DNA of 64,000 nucleotides from CAZYTX01 sp964650485 (GCA_964650485.1 CAZYTX010000017.1:1-64000), one strand, 5' to 3'; numbered from the stretch's first letter, positions 18,929 through 28,042 are shown. Made by a program: numbers and translations. Notes: generated from the letters alone by a model not told the origin.

Positions 18929-19616
18929 ATACCCCTATACGAAATAGAAGCGAAAAACCGCGTCAGGCTTGCCATAGGGCACAATGAGCCGGACCGCGTG
19001 CCCGCCTTCGAGCTGATGATAAACCAGCCAGTGACCGAGGCAATAATGGGCCGCGAGATGCTGCTTGGTTGGGGGCGCGATGAACGGCCTCCTGCTGCAA
19101 GGGTATATTGAACTCTTTTACAAGGCCGGGTTCGACGGCATAATCGCCGGGACGGACTTCGCCTCGATGACGGCCCACTTTTTCTCCAGGTCAATGTTCA
19201 GGCGATTTTACGCGGCGCCTTTGAAAGAGCTTGTGGACCATTGCCGGGCGAGGGGCATGCCTTTTATAAAACATACGGATGGTAATATAGATACGATGGT
19301 GGAAGAGCTGATCCTGGAGCCGGGAGCGAGCGGGTATCACGCCATCGAACCGGCCACGGGCATGGACATACTGAGCTTGAAGCGGAGCATGGGAAAAGAG
19401 GTGTCCCTGTGGGGCAACGTGGACTGCGGGAGGCTCTTGTGCCAGGGCAGCATAGAGGATGTGCGTTCCGAGGTGAGAAGGCTGGTGAGCTCATGCGCGC
19501 CCGGTGGAGAGTTTGTGTTGAGCTCATCGAGCTCGATCCACGGTGGCGTGCGCCCGGAAAAATTTATTGCCATGCTTGAGGAAGCGCGCGAGTGCGGTCA
19601 TTATCCCGTCCGGTAA
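18929..19616 (+). pseudogene. Uroporphyrinogen decarboxylase-like gene with internal deletion and frameshift
   Basis: The first piece (18935-19075) reads EAKNRVRLAIGHNEPDRVP and FELMINQPVTEAIMGR, the typical N-terminus of methyltransferase/URO-D family proteins, but has no start codon after the preceding stop. The second piece, in another frame from about 19080 to 19616, reads YIELFYKAGFDGIIAGTDFA, FIKHTDGN, GMDILSLK, WGNVDCGRLL and SSSIHGGV, the C-terminal half of the same family. The usual 100 or so residues between them are missing. A shorter protein from 19065 (TTG) or 19080 (ATG) could be made but would lack the N-terminal half of the barrel. Assembly error is the alternative. Confidence 0.75.
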
Positions 19617-19638
19617 GGCGGAACGAGGCTGCGGTGAG

Positions 19639-20784
19639 CTAGATATCGCTCATGCGAAGGAAGGATAGAATGGTCTTGTCGCTTACAGGTATTCCGACCT
19701 TGTGCTTCAGCCTTTTCATCTGGCCGATCTTGACCGGGAGCACGAACTCGACCATTCCCCCTCTGGACTTCTTGTCCAGGTGCGTATACTCGAGTATCTC
19801 CTTGGGACTGACCCTCCTTCCCACCAGGGCCCGCAGCACAACCGAAGCCTTGACCGGGAGGCCCACTCTGGCAAGGAGCCGCTTCTGCCTTTCAAGTTCC
19901 TCCCGTGGAAAGTAGCCTTGAGACTGCGCCAGGGCCCCTTCCAAAGCCATTCCCAGGCTGACGGCCTCTCCATGCAGCATTGAGTATCCGGAGACGGCCT
20001 CGAGAGCATGGCCCAAGGTGTGACCGTAATTCAGCACCCGGCGGGAGTCGAGCTCCTTTTCATCCGCGGTGACCACCTCCGCTTTGATGCGGCAGCTCTC
20101 CTTGATCACCTTGATCAGGGCATTTGGGTCTCCCTCGACAGCCTCTTCGGCCAGCTTCTCCAGGTCCTTGAAGAAGGCGCGGTCACCGATGACGGCGTGT
20201 TTTACGACCTCGGCCATGCCGGAGACCAGGTGACGGCGGGGGAGGGAGGAGAGTGTAGATACGTCTATGTATACAGCGCTGGGCTGATGGAAGGCCCCCA
20301 CAAGGTTCTTGCCCTCGGGCACGTCTATGCCCGTCTTTCCGCCTATGCTCGCGTCAACCATGGAGAGAAGGGTGGTGGGCACCTGCACAAGGGGGACCCC
20401 GCGCATATAGGTGGCCGCGGTGAATCCTGCCAGGTCGCCGGTGACGCCGCCCCCGCATGCGATAACGCATGAGTCCCTGCCCAGCCCCATGCCCAGCATG
20501 TGCTCCTCCAGGTGGAGCTTCATCTTCCTGGACTTGGACTTCTCCCCCGCGGGGAAGCCGACCCTGTCCACCTTGAGGCCAAACGCTTTGAGGGCGTGGG
20601 CCAGGTCCGCCCCGTAAAGCTTCATCACCTCGGAGTCGGAGACCACCACGTAGCGCTCGGCGAGCCTTTTATCCTTCAGGTGCCGACCTATGCTTTCGAA
20701 CATATCGCTACCCACGACGATGTCGTAGGAGCGATCCTCGGTCTTTCTCAGGTCAACGCGAACAACTTCCCGTTTCAGAGCCAT
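19639..20784 (-). CDS. aroB: 3-dehydroquinate synthase
   Basis: Converts DAHP to 3-dehydroquinate, step two of the shikimate pathway, in the cytoplasm. Family signatures are intact: GGGVTGDLAGFTAATYMRGV, DASIGGKTGID, KNLVGAFHQP and the zinc-binding NYGHTLGHALE. The ATG at 20784 gives a normal N-terminus (MALKREVVRVDL). A GTG at 20826 overlapping the upstream stop in GTGA fashion is also possible and would fit the coupling style of this genome. Last gene of a reverse operon behind the GTDC1-like glycosyltransferase. Confidence 0.95.
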   Translation of the reverse strand: MALKREVVRVDLRKTEDRSYDIVVGSDMFESIGRHLKDKRLAERYVVVSDSEVMKLYGADLAHALKAFGLKVDRVGFPAGEKSKSRKMKLHLEEHMLGMGLGRDSCVIACGGGVTGDLAGFTAATYMRGVPLVQVPTTLLSMVDASIGGKTGIDVPEGKNLVGAFHQPSAVYIDVSTLSSLPRRHLVSGMAEVVKHAVIGDRAFFKDLEKLAEEAVEGDPNALIKVIKESCRIKAEVVTADEKELDSRRVLNYGHTLGHALEAVSGYSMLHGEAVSLGMALEGALAQSQGYFPREELERQKRLLARVGLPVKASVVLRALVGRRVSPKEILEYTHLDKKSRGGMVEFVLPVKIGQMKRLKHKVGIPVSDKTILSFLRMSDI

Positions 20785-20822
20785 CACCAATAATCCCCGG
20801 TTTTCAAGTGTAGAGACCAGCC

Positions 20823-21911
20823 TCACCGCAGCGAGGCTTCCTCTATAATGTCATCGTATAGGCAGACGACGCGGGACCAGTCGAACCGCGAGAGCGCCTT
20901 TGCGTGGCGCTTGTGCAGCGCCCGGTCGTAGACGTCACCGCGTAGCACCTCCTCCAATTTTAGCACAAGTTCGCCGAAATCCGAGTAAAGGTGCCCATCT
21001 CCGCAGGTAGCCGACAGGAGCTCGGGATAGGAAAGCGCATCAGGCCAAAGGGGACGTGCCCCGGCGTAGGCGGCCTCCACCGCGGCAATGCCGAAGTTCT
21101 CCTGCTCCGCCGTGGACACGGACACCGAGCATCTTCGCAGCCAGCGCGCATACTCGCGCCTGCCTTCAACGTAGCCGAAGCGCGCAACCCTCTTGCCGAG
21201 CCTTTGCCGGGCGTCGAGGAACTCCTCGGGTTTTGCCTGGAAGCTCTCCCCCAGCACAGCGACCTTGAAGTCCATGCCCCTGCGCTCGAGCTCGTACAGG
21301 GCGTTGAAGAAGAGCTGGGGCCGCTTGTCGAACTCCCACCTGTGGTTCCACAGCACCAGGGGCGGGCCTTCCCTGATCAGCGGCTCGACTTCGATGCTTT
21401 CGAGGTCCACCCCCGGGTATATTACCCTGGACTTTTGCTTTATCCTTTCTGCCAGCGTCCCGGGCCTCTGGTCCGGCATGAGGCTGACGAAGCGGGGGAG
21501 CTCGGCCATGAAAGATGCCATGTGGTATGAAGAGTTCCACAGCACCATGGAGGCGGCCATACAGGAGCTTATGTTGGTGAAGCCGAAGTGGAGGTCGCGG
21601 TGGTCCTGCTGCGGACTCGGGTAGCATAGCTGGTTCTCGTGCATGTAGAGAATCGCGGGCACGTCGTTTTTATACAGAGAGCGGAACTCGGCCAGAGACA
21701 GCATGTCGGAGGCCAGCACCAGGTGGGGCTGGAAGTCCAATGCGTTCGCCTTGTCGGCCATGGTAAGGGCGGCGCCCCTCATCCTCCATTTCCAGAAGCA
21801 GGGCGGGTGTGTGAGAAGGCGGAACTCGTGCGCTGAAGTGCTTATAAGACCGTCCACGAACGCCTTGTGCGATCCCCCGTAAAAGGGCTCTATGGTCAGC
21901 ACGCGCGCCAT
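20823..21911 (-). CDS. GTDC1/QTMAN-like glycosyltransferase (DUF3524 + GT4), predicted tRNA-queuosine mannosyltransferase
   Basis: The N-terminal domain carries hallmarks of the DUF3524 family: IEPFYGGSHK (7-16), YMHENQLCYP (89-98) and SSCMAASMVLWNSSYHMASF (115-134). The GT-B donor half has NHRWEFDKRPQ (189-199), VAVLGESF and the STAEQENFGIAAVEA donor loop (266-280). By memory these line up closely with human GTDC1, known as the tRNA-queuosine alpha-mannosyltransferase. Length 362 aa is also similar. Its place in a housekeeping operon (cdsA, gamma-carbonic anhydrase, aroB) rather than the glycan cluster fits an RNA-modification role, which remains inferred. Confidence 0.8.
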   Translation of the reverse strand: MARVLTIEPFYGGSHKAFVDGLISTSAHEFRLLTHPPCFWKWRMRGAALTMADKANALDFQPHLVLASDMLSLAEFRSLYKNDVPAILYMHENQLCYPSPQQDHRDLHFGFTNISSCMAASMVLWNSSYHMASFMAELPRFVSLMPDQRPGTLAERIKQKSRVIYPGVDLESIEVEPLIREGPPLVLWNHRWEFDKRPQLFFNALYELERRGMDFKVAVLGESFQAKPEEFLDARQRLGKRVARFGYVEGRREYARWLRRCSVSVSTAEQENFGIAAVEAAYAGARPLWPDALSYPELLSATCGDGHLYSDFGELVLKLEEVLRGDVYDRALHKRHAKALSRFDWSRVVCLYDDIIEEASLR

Positions 21912-21975
21912 ACTTATTATTGTATCACGGACGGGGAGAGGTAGCAGTAATGTCTTTATCCGGGTGCAGGATACT

Positions 21976-22497
21976 TTATCGGTTGCAATTTCTATACTTG
22001 TACTCTTTGGCCAGAAGGGCGTACTCTTTTACAGGGTTTCGTATAGAGTCCCGGTCCTCGCTTTTTATCTCTCTCACGATCTTGCCGGGCACACCCATGA
22101 GCAGGCTGTTCCCAGGGACCTTCATACCGGGAGGAACCAGCGCCGCGGCGCCCACTATGCAGTTGTCGCCGACCTCGGCGCCGTCTAGCACCACCGCTCC
22201 CATGCCCACCAGGCATCGGTCCCCGATGGTGCATCCGTGAGCGATGACCCTGTGGCCGAGCGTGGTCTCGGAGCCTATATGGGTGGGCCACTTCTTATGG
22301 GTCACGTGCACCACGCACGAGTCCTGTACGTTGGTCTTCTCGCCGATCCTTACAAAGTTCACGTCCCCTCTTATAACCGAGTAGAACCACACAGACGAGC
22401 CGGCGCCGATCTCCACGTCCCCCACCACCAGTGCTGTCTGGTCCACGAAAACGTCAGATGCAAGCACGGGAGCAACACCCTTGTAGGGGATTATCAC
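21976..22497 (-). CDS. Gamma-class carbonic anhydrase-like hexapeptide protein (YrdA/PaaY family)
   Basis: The GTG start at 22497 overlaps the cdsA stop (GTGA). Left-handed beta-helix repeats run through the protein (VFVDQTALVVGDVEIGAGSSVW, CTIGDRCLVGMGAVVLDGAEVG). Metal ligands of the gamma class are in place: H64 (CVVHVTH), H82 and H87 (GHRVIAHGCTIG). The usual length is about 170-180 aa; this one has 173. It may hydrate CO2 or be a non-enzymatic family member; many YrdA/PaaY proteins lack a proven reaction. Confidence 0.9.
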   Translation of the reverse strand: MIIPYKGVAPVLASDVFVDQTALVVGDVEIGAGSSVWFYSVIRGDVNFVRIGEKTNVQDSCVVHVTHKKWPTHIGSETTLGHRVIAHGCTIGDRCLVGMGAVVLDGAEVGDNCIVGAAALVPPGMKVPGNSLLMGVPGKIVREIKSEDRDSIRNPVKEYALLAKEYKYRNCNR

Positions 22498-23348
22498 CAC
22501 AGTCCCCTGTAAACCACGAAGCGCAGGTAGTAGTAGGTTACGGGCACGGCCAGCAGTATGGAGTCGAGCCGGTCCATGATGCCGCCGTGGCCGGGAATGA
22601 GCTTTCCCGAGTCCTTTACCCCGGCGTCTCTCTTGAGCATGGACTCGAAGAGGTCGCCCAGAATGGTGGCGACGACCAGCAAGGGGCCGAGGAGCAGGCA
22701 ATGAAGGAGCGGCATTCCGGTGCCGGGCCCTTCCAATACGACGTCAAATACAAGCTTCGAACCCACCACTCCGGCGGTGCCCCCGGCGATACCGCCCAGA
22801 GCGCCCTCCACGGTCTTTCCAGGGCTGACCAGGGGAGCCAGCTTCCTCCTGCCCAGGGAGCGGCCGACGAAGTATGCACCGGCGTCGGCGAGGAAGGCCG
22901 CGGCTATGGCCGTGACAATGAAGAAGAAGCCAAGGTCGGCCCCAGGCGCCATATCGGGCGGAAACCGAAGCAGTATGGCGTGCGCGAGCAGGAACCCGAT
23001 GTAGAGCACGCCGAACAAGGTTGTGGCCGAGCCGGTGATTGCGGTTGTGAGGTCGAGGCTGCGGAGCTGGTTGAAAAGTACGACCGTGAGAAAGAGGGCG
23101 AAGAAAGCGGCCATGTAATCGAGACGGCCGGACACGGCTATGCCGGCGAGTATGAGAGCGCCGGCGGTGCCTGTGAACCTTGCCGGCGGCAAACCCTTTT
23201 GCTGGGCCATGCGATAGTACTCGTTCATGCCCACCGCCACGGCGAACTCGATGAGCACCACGAACGGCCACCCCCCGCGGTAGAAAAGGTAGACCAGCAG
23301 GGGGACTATTACGGCCGCGGAGGCGAGCCTCCATCCCAGGTTGCTCAT
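22494..23348 (-). CDS. cdsA: Phosphatidate cytidylyltransferase
   Basis: Makes CDP-diacylglycerol from phosphatidate and CTP in the inner membrane. It is a polytopic protein of 284 aa with about eight membrane segments. The C-terminal CDP-DAG synthase signature is clear: DLFESMLKRDAGVKDSGKL followed by IPGHGGIMDRLDS. SPGKTVEGALGG is the other conserved stretch. The start overlaps the PHP gene stop (ATGA). In a reverse operon with a PHP protein and the carbonic-anhydrase-like gene. Confidence 0.95.
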   Translation of the reverse strand: MSNLGWRLASAAVIVPLLVYLFYRGGWPFVVLIEFAVAVGMNEYYRMAQQKGLPPARFTGTAGALILAGIAVSGRLDYMAAFFALFLTVVLFNQLRSLDLTTAITGSATTLFGVLYIGFLLAHAILLRFPPDMAPGADLGFFFIVTAIAAAFLADAGAYFVGRSLGRRKLAPLVSPGKTVEGALGGIAGGTAGVVGSKLVFDVVLEGPGTGMPLLHCLLLGPLLVVATILGDLFESMLKRDAGVKDSGKLIPGHGGIMDRLDSILLAVPVTYYYLRFVVYRGLW

Positions 23349-24010
23349 CTCTTGTCCTTCCTTCGCATGACCTTTTTCACCAGGGCCTCCGAGGCAGCGA
23401 TCATTTGCCGGAAGTCATCGGGGGAGAGTCCCGCTGCCAGTGCCACCTTGCGCGCGAACCCGACGTCTATGAGGTCCTCGGGCTCATGCGCATCAGTATT
23501 GAGAACCAGGGTGGCCCCGTGCTTCTTTCCCAGCGCGGCCACCCTGCCGTTGGCGAGGCAGTGGCCTTTCCTTGCGGACACCTCCAGGGCTACGCCCCTC
23601 TTGACCGCCAACTTCACTTCCTCTTCGGAGACCAGGCCCGGGTGGGCGAGCAGGTCCACGCCCGCTTCTATGGCGGCGCGGTTGGTCCCCTCCGGCACCG
23701 GCTCGACAATGGTCTGGCCGTGGACCACGATCCATTTGGCACCCAGTCTTCTCCCCCCCGCGGCCAGATGCTTGATAGTATCGGGGGGCACGTGCGTTAT
23801 CTCAATGCCCGGAACCAGGATGATGTCGCAGTGCTTTTTCATGCGGCGGCAGAAATCGGCTACTGCGCCGGCCACCGTTTCAAGGTTGGAGCTGTCCACG
23901 TGATCGGTTATGGCCATGGCCCTCAGGCCTTTTTGCCTGGCCCTTTGCACCAGCTCCGCGGGCACGAGCGCGCCGTCGCTCCAGATCGAGTGCATGTGAA
24001 GGTCTATCAT
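23345..24010 (-). CDS. PHP-domain phosphoesterase
   Basis: Metal-binding motifs of the PHP fold are present: DLHMHSIWSDG near the N-terminus, ITDHVDSS, PGIEITH, VHGQT, LAHPGLV and NTDAHEP. The family includes histidinol phosphatase, 3',5'-nucleotide phosphatase and polymerase-linked nucleases. Length (221 aa) and motif order fit a stand-alone PHP hydrolase, but no substrate can be assigned. First gene of the cdsA operon; the end overlaps cdsA by four bases. Confidence 0.85.
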   Translation of the reverse strand: MIDLHMHSIWSDGALVPAELVQRARQKGLRAMAITDHVDSSNLETVAGAVADFCRRMKKHCDIILVPGIEITHVPPDTIKHLAAGGRRLGAKWIVVHGQTIVEPVPEGTNRAAIEAGVDLLAHPGLVSEEEVKLAVKRGVALEVSARKGHCLANGRVAALGKKHGATLVLNTDAHEPEDLIDVGFARKVALAAGLSPDDFRQMIAASEALVKKVMRRKDKR

Positions 24011-24104
24011 GGCCTCTGCGTTTCCGCGCCTTTTGCGGCGCCCGTTAATCTATCGCATGCGCTTGTCGAGGTCAACCTGGCATGCGGTGGCGGGTTCGCG
24101 GTCC

Positions 24105-24884
24105 TCAGAAGCGGTGCTCCACGGACGCCATCCAGGTGATACGGGTAAGGGTGGGCACGCTTATAAAGGCCGCGGCGTAACGCCGTTCGTAAAGGAAGCT
24201 GACCGAGGTATTCTCGTTAATATTGAATACCGGCTGCAGGTGATAGCCGGTGCTGTCGAACCCGTGGAACTCGTAGTCGTCGAAGTTCGTAAGCCCGAGG
24301 TCCAGCTCGACCCTTTTGTTGAGGAACGAGGGCCTTAATGAAAGATCGTATATGAACCTCGTCTCCGTGGTCCCGGAGCCGAAGTCGAGGGGGTTTGAGC
24401 TGCGGCCGGGTTCGAACAGAAGGGCCACGTAGCCTGCCCCCGCGGCGACGCGGAGCCACCTTCTCCTGTATGAGTAGTAAGCGCTCATCTGATTGATGCC
24501 CGTGTCCCAGTCCTGGAACTCAGTATGGTTCATCCTGAGGTGTATTTTGCCCCTTTTGGTGATGCGCAGGTCGTCGCCCAGCCAGTAGGCCCTTACCTGG
24601 GGCGCAAAGACCCTGAGTTCCACGCCTCCCCTGAAGTTAATGTACCTCGATCCCGTCTCGTAGGCCAGTCCAAGTCTGTAATAGTCCTCCCGCTGTGTGG
24701 GGTCCTCCTTGCGGAGGTAGTGGTAGCGCATGGACAGCCCCTGTATGGCAGGTGCCTGCCCTGGCTCGCGCGCGGTGGCTTTTTTATCCTCGGCTTGTTC
24801 TTCTCCGCTGCTTAGCAGGAGGCGAGGGAGGATAAGCGCCATTGTCACGGCGACGATGAGGAGGGGGAAAAGCCTGCGCATCAT
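24105..24884 (-). CDS. Outer-membrane beta-barrel protein, function unknown
   Basis: An N-terminal signal sequence (MRRLFPLLIVAVTMALIL) is followed by a short charged linker. Alternating aromatic/polar strands then run to the end: LSMRYHYL, ELRVFAPQVRAYWL, SAYYSYRRRWLRVAAGAGYVALLF, TSVSFLYERRYAAAF, TWMASVEHRF. The terminal Phe is the usual recognition signal for barrel insertion. About 10-12 strands are plausible. It overlaps the upstream metallophosphoesterase by four bases, so the two are co-translated. I recognise no named family. Confidence 0.75.
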   Translation of the reverse strand: MMRRLFPLLIVAVTMALILPRLLLSSGEEQAEDKKATAREPGQAPAIQGLSMRYHYLRKEDPTQREDYYRLGLAYETGSRYINFRGGVELRVFAPQVRAYWLGDDLRITKRGKIHLRMNHTEFQDWDTGINQMSAYYSYRRRWLRVAAGAGYVALLFEPGRSSNPLDFGSGTTETRFIYDLSLRPSFLNKRVELDLGLTNFDDYEFHGFDSTGYHLQPVFNINENTSVSFLYERRYAAAFISVPTLTRITWMASVEHRF

Positions 24885-25795
24885 GTGATATCCACATCCT
24901 CGAAGTATATCTTGTGGGCGTTCAGGGACGTTCCCTCCACGTCGAAGCGATAGAAGTGGTAGTCATCCCCCAATATCTGCTTGTAGGCGCTGCCGGCTCC
25001 CGAGACCCAGTGCTTCACTCCCCTGACCTGGTTTCTTAGCCCCGAATGGTAGTGTCCGCAGAGGTAGTAATCCACGTTGTACTCGTCGAACATCCACATG
25101 AGCATCATCCTTTCCTGGGTGTTGCCCATGGCGGCCGGGGTCTGGAATTTGCCTTCGTATAGGGGGTAATGCCCGAGCACGAACCTGATGGGCGCGCTCT
25201 TGCCTCCGGCCAGCACCCGCTCCAGCCATTGCATCTGGTCGTAGCCCAGGGTCCCCGCGGCGGCGTCTATGAATACGAACTGGCACGGCCCGTAATCGAA
25301 ATAGAATACGGACGGTCCCATGTAGAGCTTGTACAGCTCCCATCCGTAGTTGTATATATCGTGGTTGCCGATGGCGGTGAAGAGCTGGCAGGGGAGGTGG
25401 TTGTCCACCCTCCGCCTCCACTTCTGGAACCCGGAGTCGAGACCGCGGTCAACGCAGTCTCCGGAGTGGAGCACCATGCTGGCGTTCACTCCCTCGGCGT
25501 AGTGCCCCAGCTTGTCCATGAAGTCGGGCTGCCCCTCGGTGATGTGGATGTCGGAGAGCCAGAGGAAGCTGAAGCGCTCGGACTGGGGCTCTGGGAACAC
25601 CAGGTCCTTTGCGTGCCCGGACACCGACTCGTGGAAGCGATCGTTGACCCGGGCCACCTCATCGGAGGTGAGGTAATCCCAGTAGGTGGAGGGGTCGCAA
25701 CCGGTCCCGGCGAGCACCCCCGCGGCCCCCAGCCCGCGGGCCAGGTCCGCCATGAACCTTCTTCTCGAGCTTTTATGGCCGCGCTTTTTATTCAT
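24881..25795 (-). CDS. Tat-exported calcineurin-like metallophosphoesterase, probable lipoprotein
   Basis: The N-terminus carries SRRRFM (10-15), a twin-arginine signal, then a hydrophobic stretch ending LAGTGC (Cys33), which may be lipidated. Metal ligands of the calcineurin-like fold follow: LSDIHIT, HSGDCVDRG, IGNHDIY, GHYPLYEG and CGHYHSG. It probably hydrolyses phosphoesters in the periplasm after folding with metals in the cytoplasm. The start was chosen at MNKKRGHKSS rather than 14 codons upstream, because this places the twin arginines correctly. It sits between alkaline phosphatase (43 bases upstream) and the barrel gene. Confidence 0.85.
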   Translation of the reverse strand: MNKKRGHKSSRRRFMADLARGLGAAGVLAGTGCDPSTYWDYLTSDEVARVNDRFHESVSGHAKDLVFPEPQSERFSFLWLSDIHITEGQPDFMDKLGHYAEGVNASMVLHSGDCVDRGLDSGFQKWRRRVDNHLPCQLFTAIGNHDIYNYGWELYKLYMGPSVFYFDYGPCQFVFIDAAAGTLGYDQMQWLERVLAGGKSAPIRFVLGHYPLYEGKFQTPAAMGNTQERMMLMWMFDEYNVDYYLCGHYHSGLRNQVRGVKHWVSGAGSAYKQILGDDYHFYRFDVEGTSLNAHKIYFEDVDIT

Positions 25796-25838
25796 CCTGG
25801 CATTGCCGGCTGTATTACATATCTTCCGCGGACCCATG

Positions 25839-27053
25839 TCACTCCGGGAAGGCGTTCTTCATGATGCAGAACACCTCGGTGTTGTCCATACGGTCTTGTA
25901 TGGCAGCGGCGTTTGGCCCCACGCCGTATACGGGCACTCGCTGGTTGGAGTGGTTGGCGTAGATCCCGGGCAGCAGAGCGGATTTCCACTTGACCTCGAC
26001 CCGGTCGCCCTTGCGGTAGTCCCCCTCTTTAACGTCAATGCCCCCGGTCTCGTGGTCCGCGGTTATAAGCACCAGTGTATGGGGATGTTCTCCAGCCCAT
26101 TCCAGCAGCAGGTTCACTGTCTTGTCGAACTCGACCATCTGGCCGACGAGCTTTTCCATGCTCACCTCGTGGCAGGCGTGGTCTATGCGCGCGCCCTCCA
26201 CCATGAGGAAGAAGCCGCGGGGGTACCGCTCCAGTATCTGTAGGGCCTTCTCCGCCATTTGCGAGAGGCGGGGCTCGGTGGTCTCGGGTTTGCGCTCGAC
26301 TTCATACCTCATGGAATCGGGAGCGAAAAGCCCCAGCAGCCGCTTTGTGTCTCCGGCGTCCACCGCTGCAAGCTGCTCATCGGTCTTGACCACGGTGTAG
26401 CCCAGCTTTGCGGCCCTTGCCACCATGTCCGGGGCTTCTCCCTCGGCGTAAAAGGCCTCGGCCCCTCCGCCCATGAGCACGTCCACCCTCGCCTCCTCGA
26501 CCATCTGCCGGGCGATGCTCCTTGACATTGACCTCCTGGGCGCGTGGGAGGCGAACACCGCGGGGGTGGCGTCCCACAGCTCGGTGTTTGTGACCAGGCC
26601 GGTGGCCTTCCGGTCTTTTACCAGCTCCAGTATGGTCTTATACGGAGCAGGATCGAGGCCCGTCCCCATGGACACGGTGCCCACCGAGGTCTTGTGCCCG
26701 GTGGCGATGGCCGTGCCCGAGGCCGCGCTGTCGGTTATGTGGTGGATGGCGCAGTTGTTGACCAGGCCGGTGTATGGGAGCTTTTCCCAGGCAAGGAGCT
26801 CCTCCGGCCCGTTTAAGTAGACGCGGCCGGCATAGGTCTGGCCTATGCCCATGCCGTCTCCTATAATGAGGATCACGTTTTCAGCCTCACCAGCGCCGTC
26901 GGCCTTGAACCGGGAGCAGTCCGCGTGGTATTCCTCCTGGAGGAGGCACCTTTCTCTTTCAACGTCCGCGGGCTCGAAAGCAGTAAGCAGCAGGAACGCA
27001 CAGACCAGAAAGGCGTACACGGCCGCGCTGCGGGCCTTGCTTTTCTTGTTCAT
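25839..27053 (-). CDS. Alkaline phosphatase (PhoA family), exported
   Basis: A strong ribosome site (GGGGAGG) precedes the ATG. Signal peptide: lysine-rich start, then AVYAFLVCAFLLLTAF. Family motifs: ILIIGDGMG, catalytic Ser109 in TDSAASGTAIATGHKT, VEGARIDHACHE and ITADHETGG. At 404 aa it lies within the PhoA/PhoD-like range but is shorter than E. coli PhoA. It is first in a three-gene reverse operon with another exported phosphoesterase and an outer-membrane barrel, suggesting phosphate scavenging. No Pho box was identified by eye. Confidence 0.92.
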   Translation of the reverse strand: MNKKSKARSAAVYAFLVCAFLLLTAFEPADVERERCLLQEEYHADCSRFKADGAGEAENVILIIGDGMGIGQTYAGRVYLNGPEELLAWEKLPYTGLVNNCAIHHITDSAASGTAIATGHKTSVGTVSMGTGLDPAPYKTILELVKDRKATGLVTNTELWDATPAVFASHAPRRSMSRSIARQMVEEARVDVLMGGGAEAFYAEGEAPDMVARAAKLGYTVVKTDEQLAAVDAGDTKRLLGLFAPDSMRYEVERKPETTEPRLSQMAEKALQILERYPRGFFLMVEGARIDHACHEVSMEKLVGQMVEFDKTVNLLLEWAGEHPHTLVLITADHETGGIDVKEGDYRKGDRVEVKWKSALLPGIYANHSNQRVPVYGVGPNAAAIQDRMDNTEVFCIMKNAFPE

Positions 27054-27228
27054 TTAAACCTCCCCGGGACTGAATTTCAAAAGGAGCGGATACTCGCGCT
27101 GACTACTGCTCATATGCTAGCACAAAAGCATGGAGCGGCAAAAAGGATCGCCCCGGATGCAGCCGAGCCTGCTGCACGTAGCCCGCGGCCCCTTGATCAC
27201 CCGCATCTTCCGCGTTAATATTAATGCA

Positions 27229-27852
27229 ATGAGCATGCTGGCTAAAAGGGCGGTGTCGCGGTTATGGGCTCCGCTTTTGTGTACGCTGCTCGCCTTGACT
27301 TTGGCGTTGCCGTCCTCCTTTGCTGCCCAGGAGGCGGAGGGTGGAAAGACCTGGGCCGAGTACAGGATCGAGCTCGAGCGCTACATACCTGAGAAAGTTG
27401 AAGCTGCTCGGGAGAGGCTCGCGAGGCTGAAGATAGTGACCAGGCCCGAGCGCGTGGTGGAGGATTTCGAGGAGTCTCCCGCGCTTGTGGTTGCGATAGA
27501 GAGCTTCTACGACTACATCCGTGGCAGGGAGTTGGACGTGTACTACGAGCAGGATGGCATCCCCGCCTTTTTCCCCGACCGCGACCAGTACTACGACTTC
27601 CTCGACACCATGCTCCCGGCCATGCGGGACCGTAAGTTCGAGAGGAGGCGCCTGCTGGACTACAAGGTTCACCGGATCGAGCTCTCCGGGAGCGGCGACA
27701 GTGCCCGGGTGCAGATGAGCATAAGCTCGGACGACGTTCTCCCCTTCGGTAAGATCATGGTATACGAACACACATGGGAGTACGGCGCCCGCGGCTGGTA
27801 TCCGGGGAAGGTGGAGGCTGAGCCGGCCACCTACTGGGAGAGGCTCAGGTAG
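27229..27852 (+). CDS. Secreted protein of unknown function
   Basis: Signal peptide: MSMLAKRAVSR followed by APLLCTLLALTLALPSSFAA. The mature part starts with a helical segment (about 45-75) rich in Glu/Arg. A compact domain with SFYDYIRGRELDVYYEQ, AFFPDRDQYYDFLDT and VYEHTWEYGARGW follows. The aromatic pattern resembles nuclear-transport-factor-2-like folds, but this is a guess. The start could also be the ATG at 27235; a longer frame upstream has no signal peptide at its end and is unlikely. Monocistronic and divergent from the alkaline phosphatase. Confidence 0.7.
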   Translation: MSMLAKRAVSRLWAPLLCTLLALTLALPSSFAAQEAEGGKTWAEYRIELERYIPEKVEAARERLARLKIVTRPERVVEDFEESPALVVAIESFYDYIRGRELDVYYEQDGIPAFFPDRDQYYDFLDTMLPAMRDRKFERRRLLDYKVHRIELSGSGDSARVQMSISSDDVLPFGKIMVYEHTWEYGARGWYPGKVEAEPATYWERLR

Positions 27853-28042
27853 AAGATGCGTGAGGGCTTTTTAAGTCCGGGTCAATTGCCTTCCTTTGTC
27901 GAGTTTTAGAATTCCTTCTATAAAGAGATGCTCCGGCCCTTTTACAGGGAGTGCTTCCCAAGGGGCTTGCATCCTCGGTATCGGGCCGGGCGCCACGCCG
28001 CATGCCTTGACTTTACACCCGGTTGGGATATCTTTTCTTTTA

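Noticed and set aside
22431..23903. 490-codon forward frame opposite cdsA and the PHP gene
   Set aside because: cdsA, the carbonic-anhydrase-like gene and the PHP gene are unmistakable on the reverse strand; this frame has no recognisable domain.
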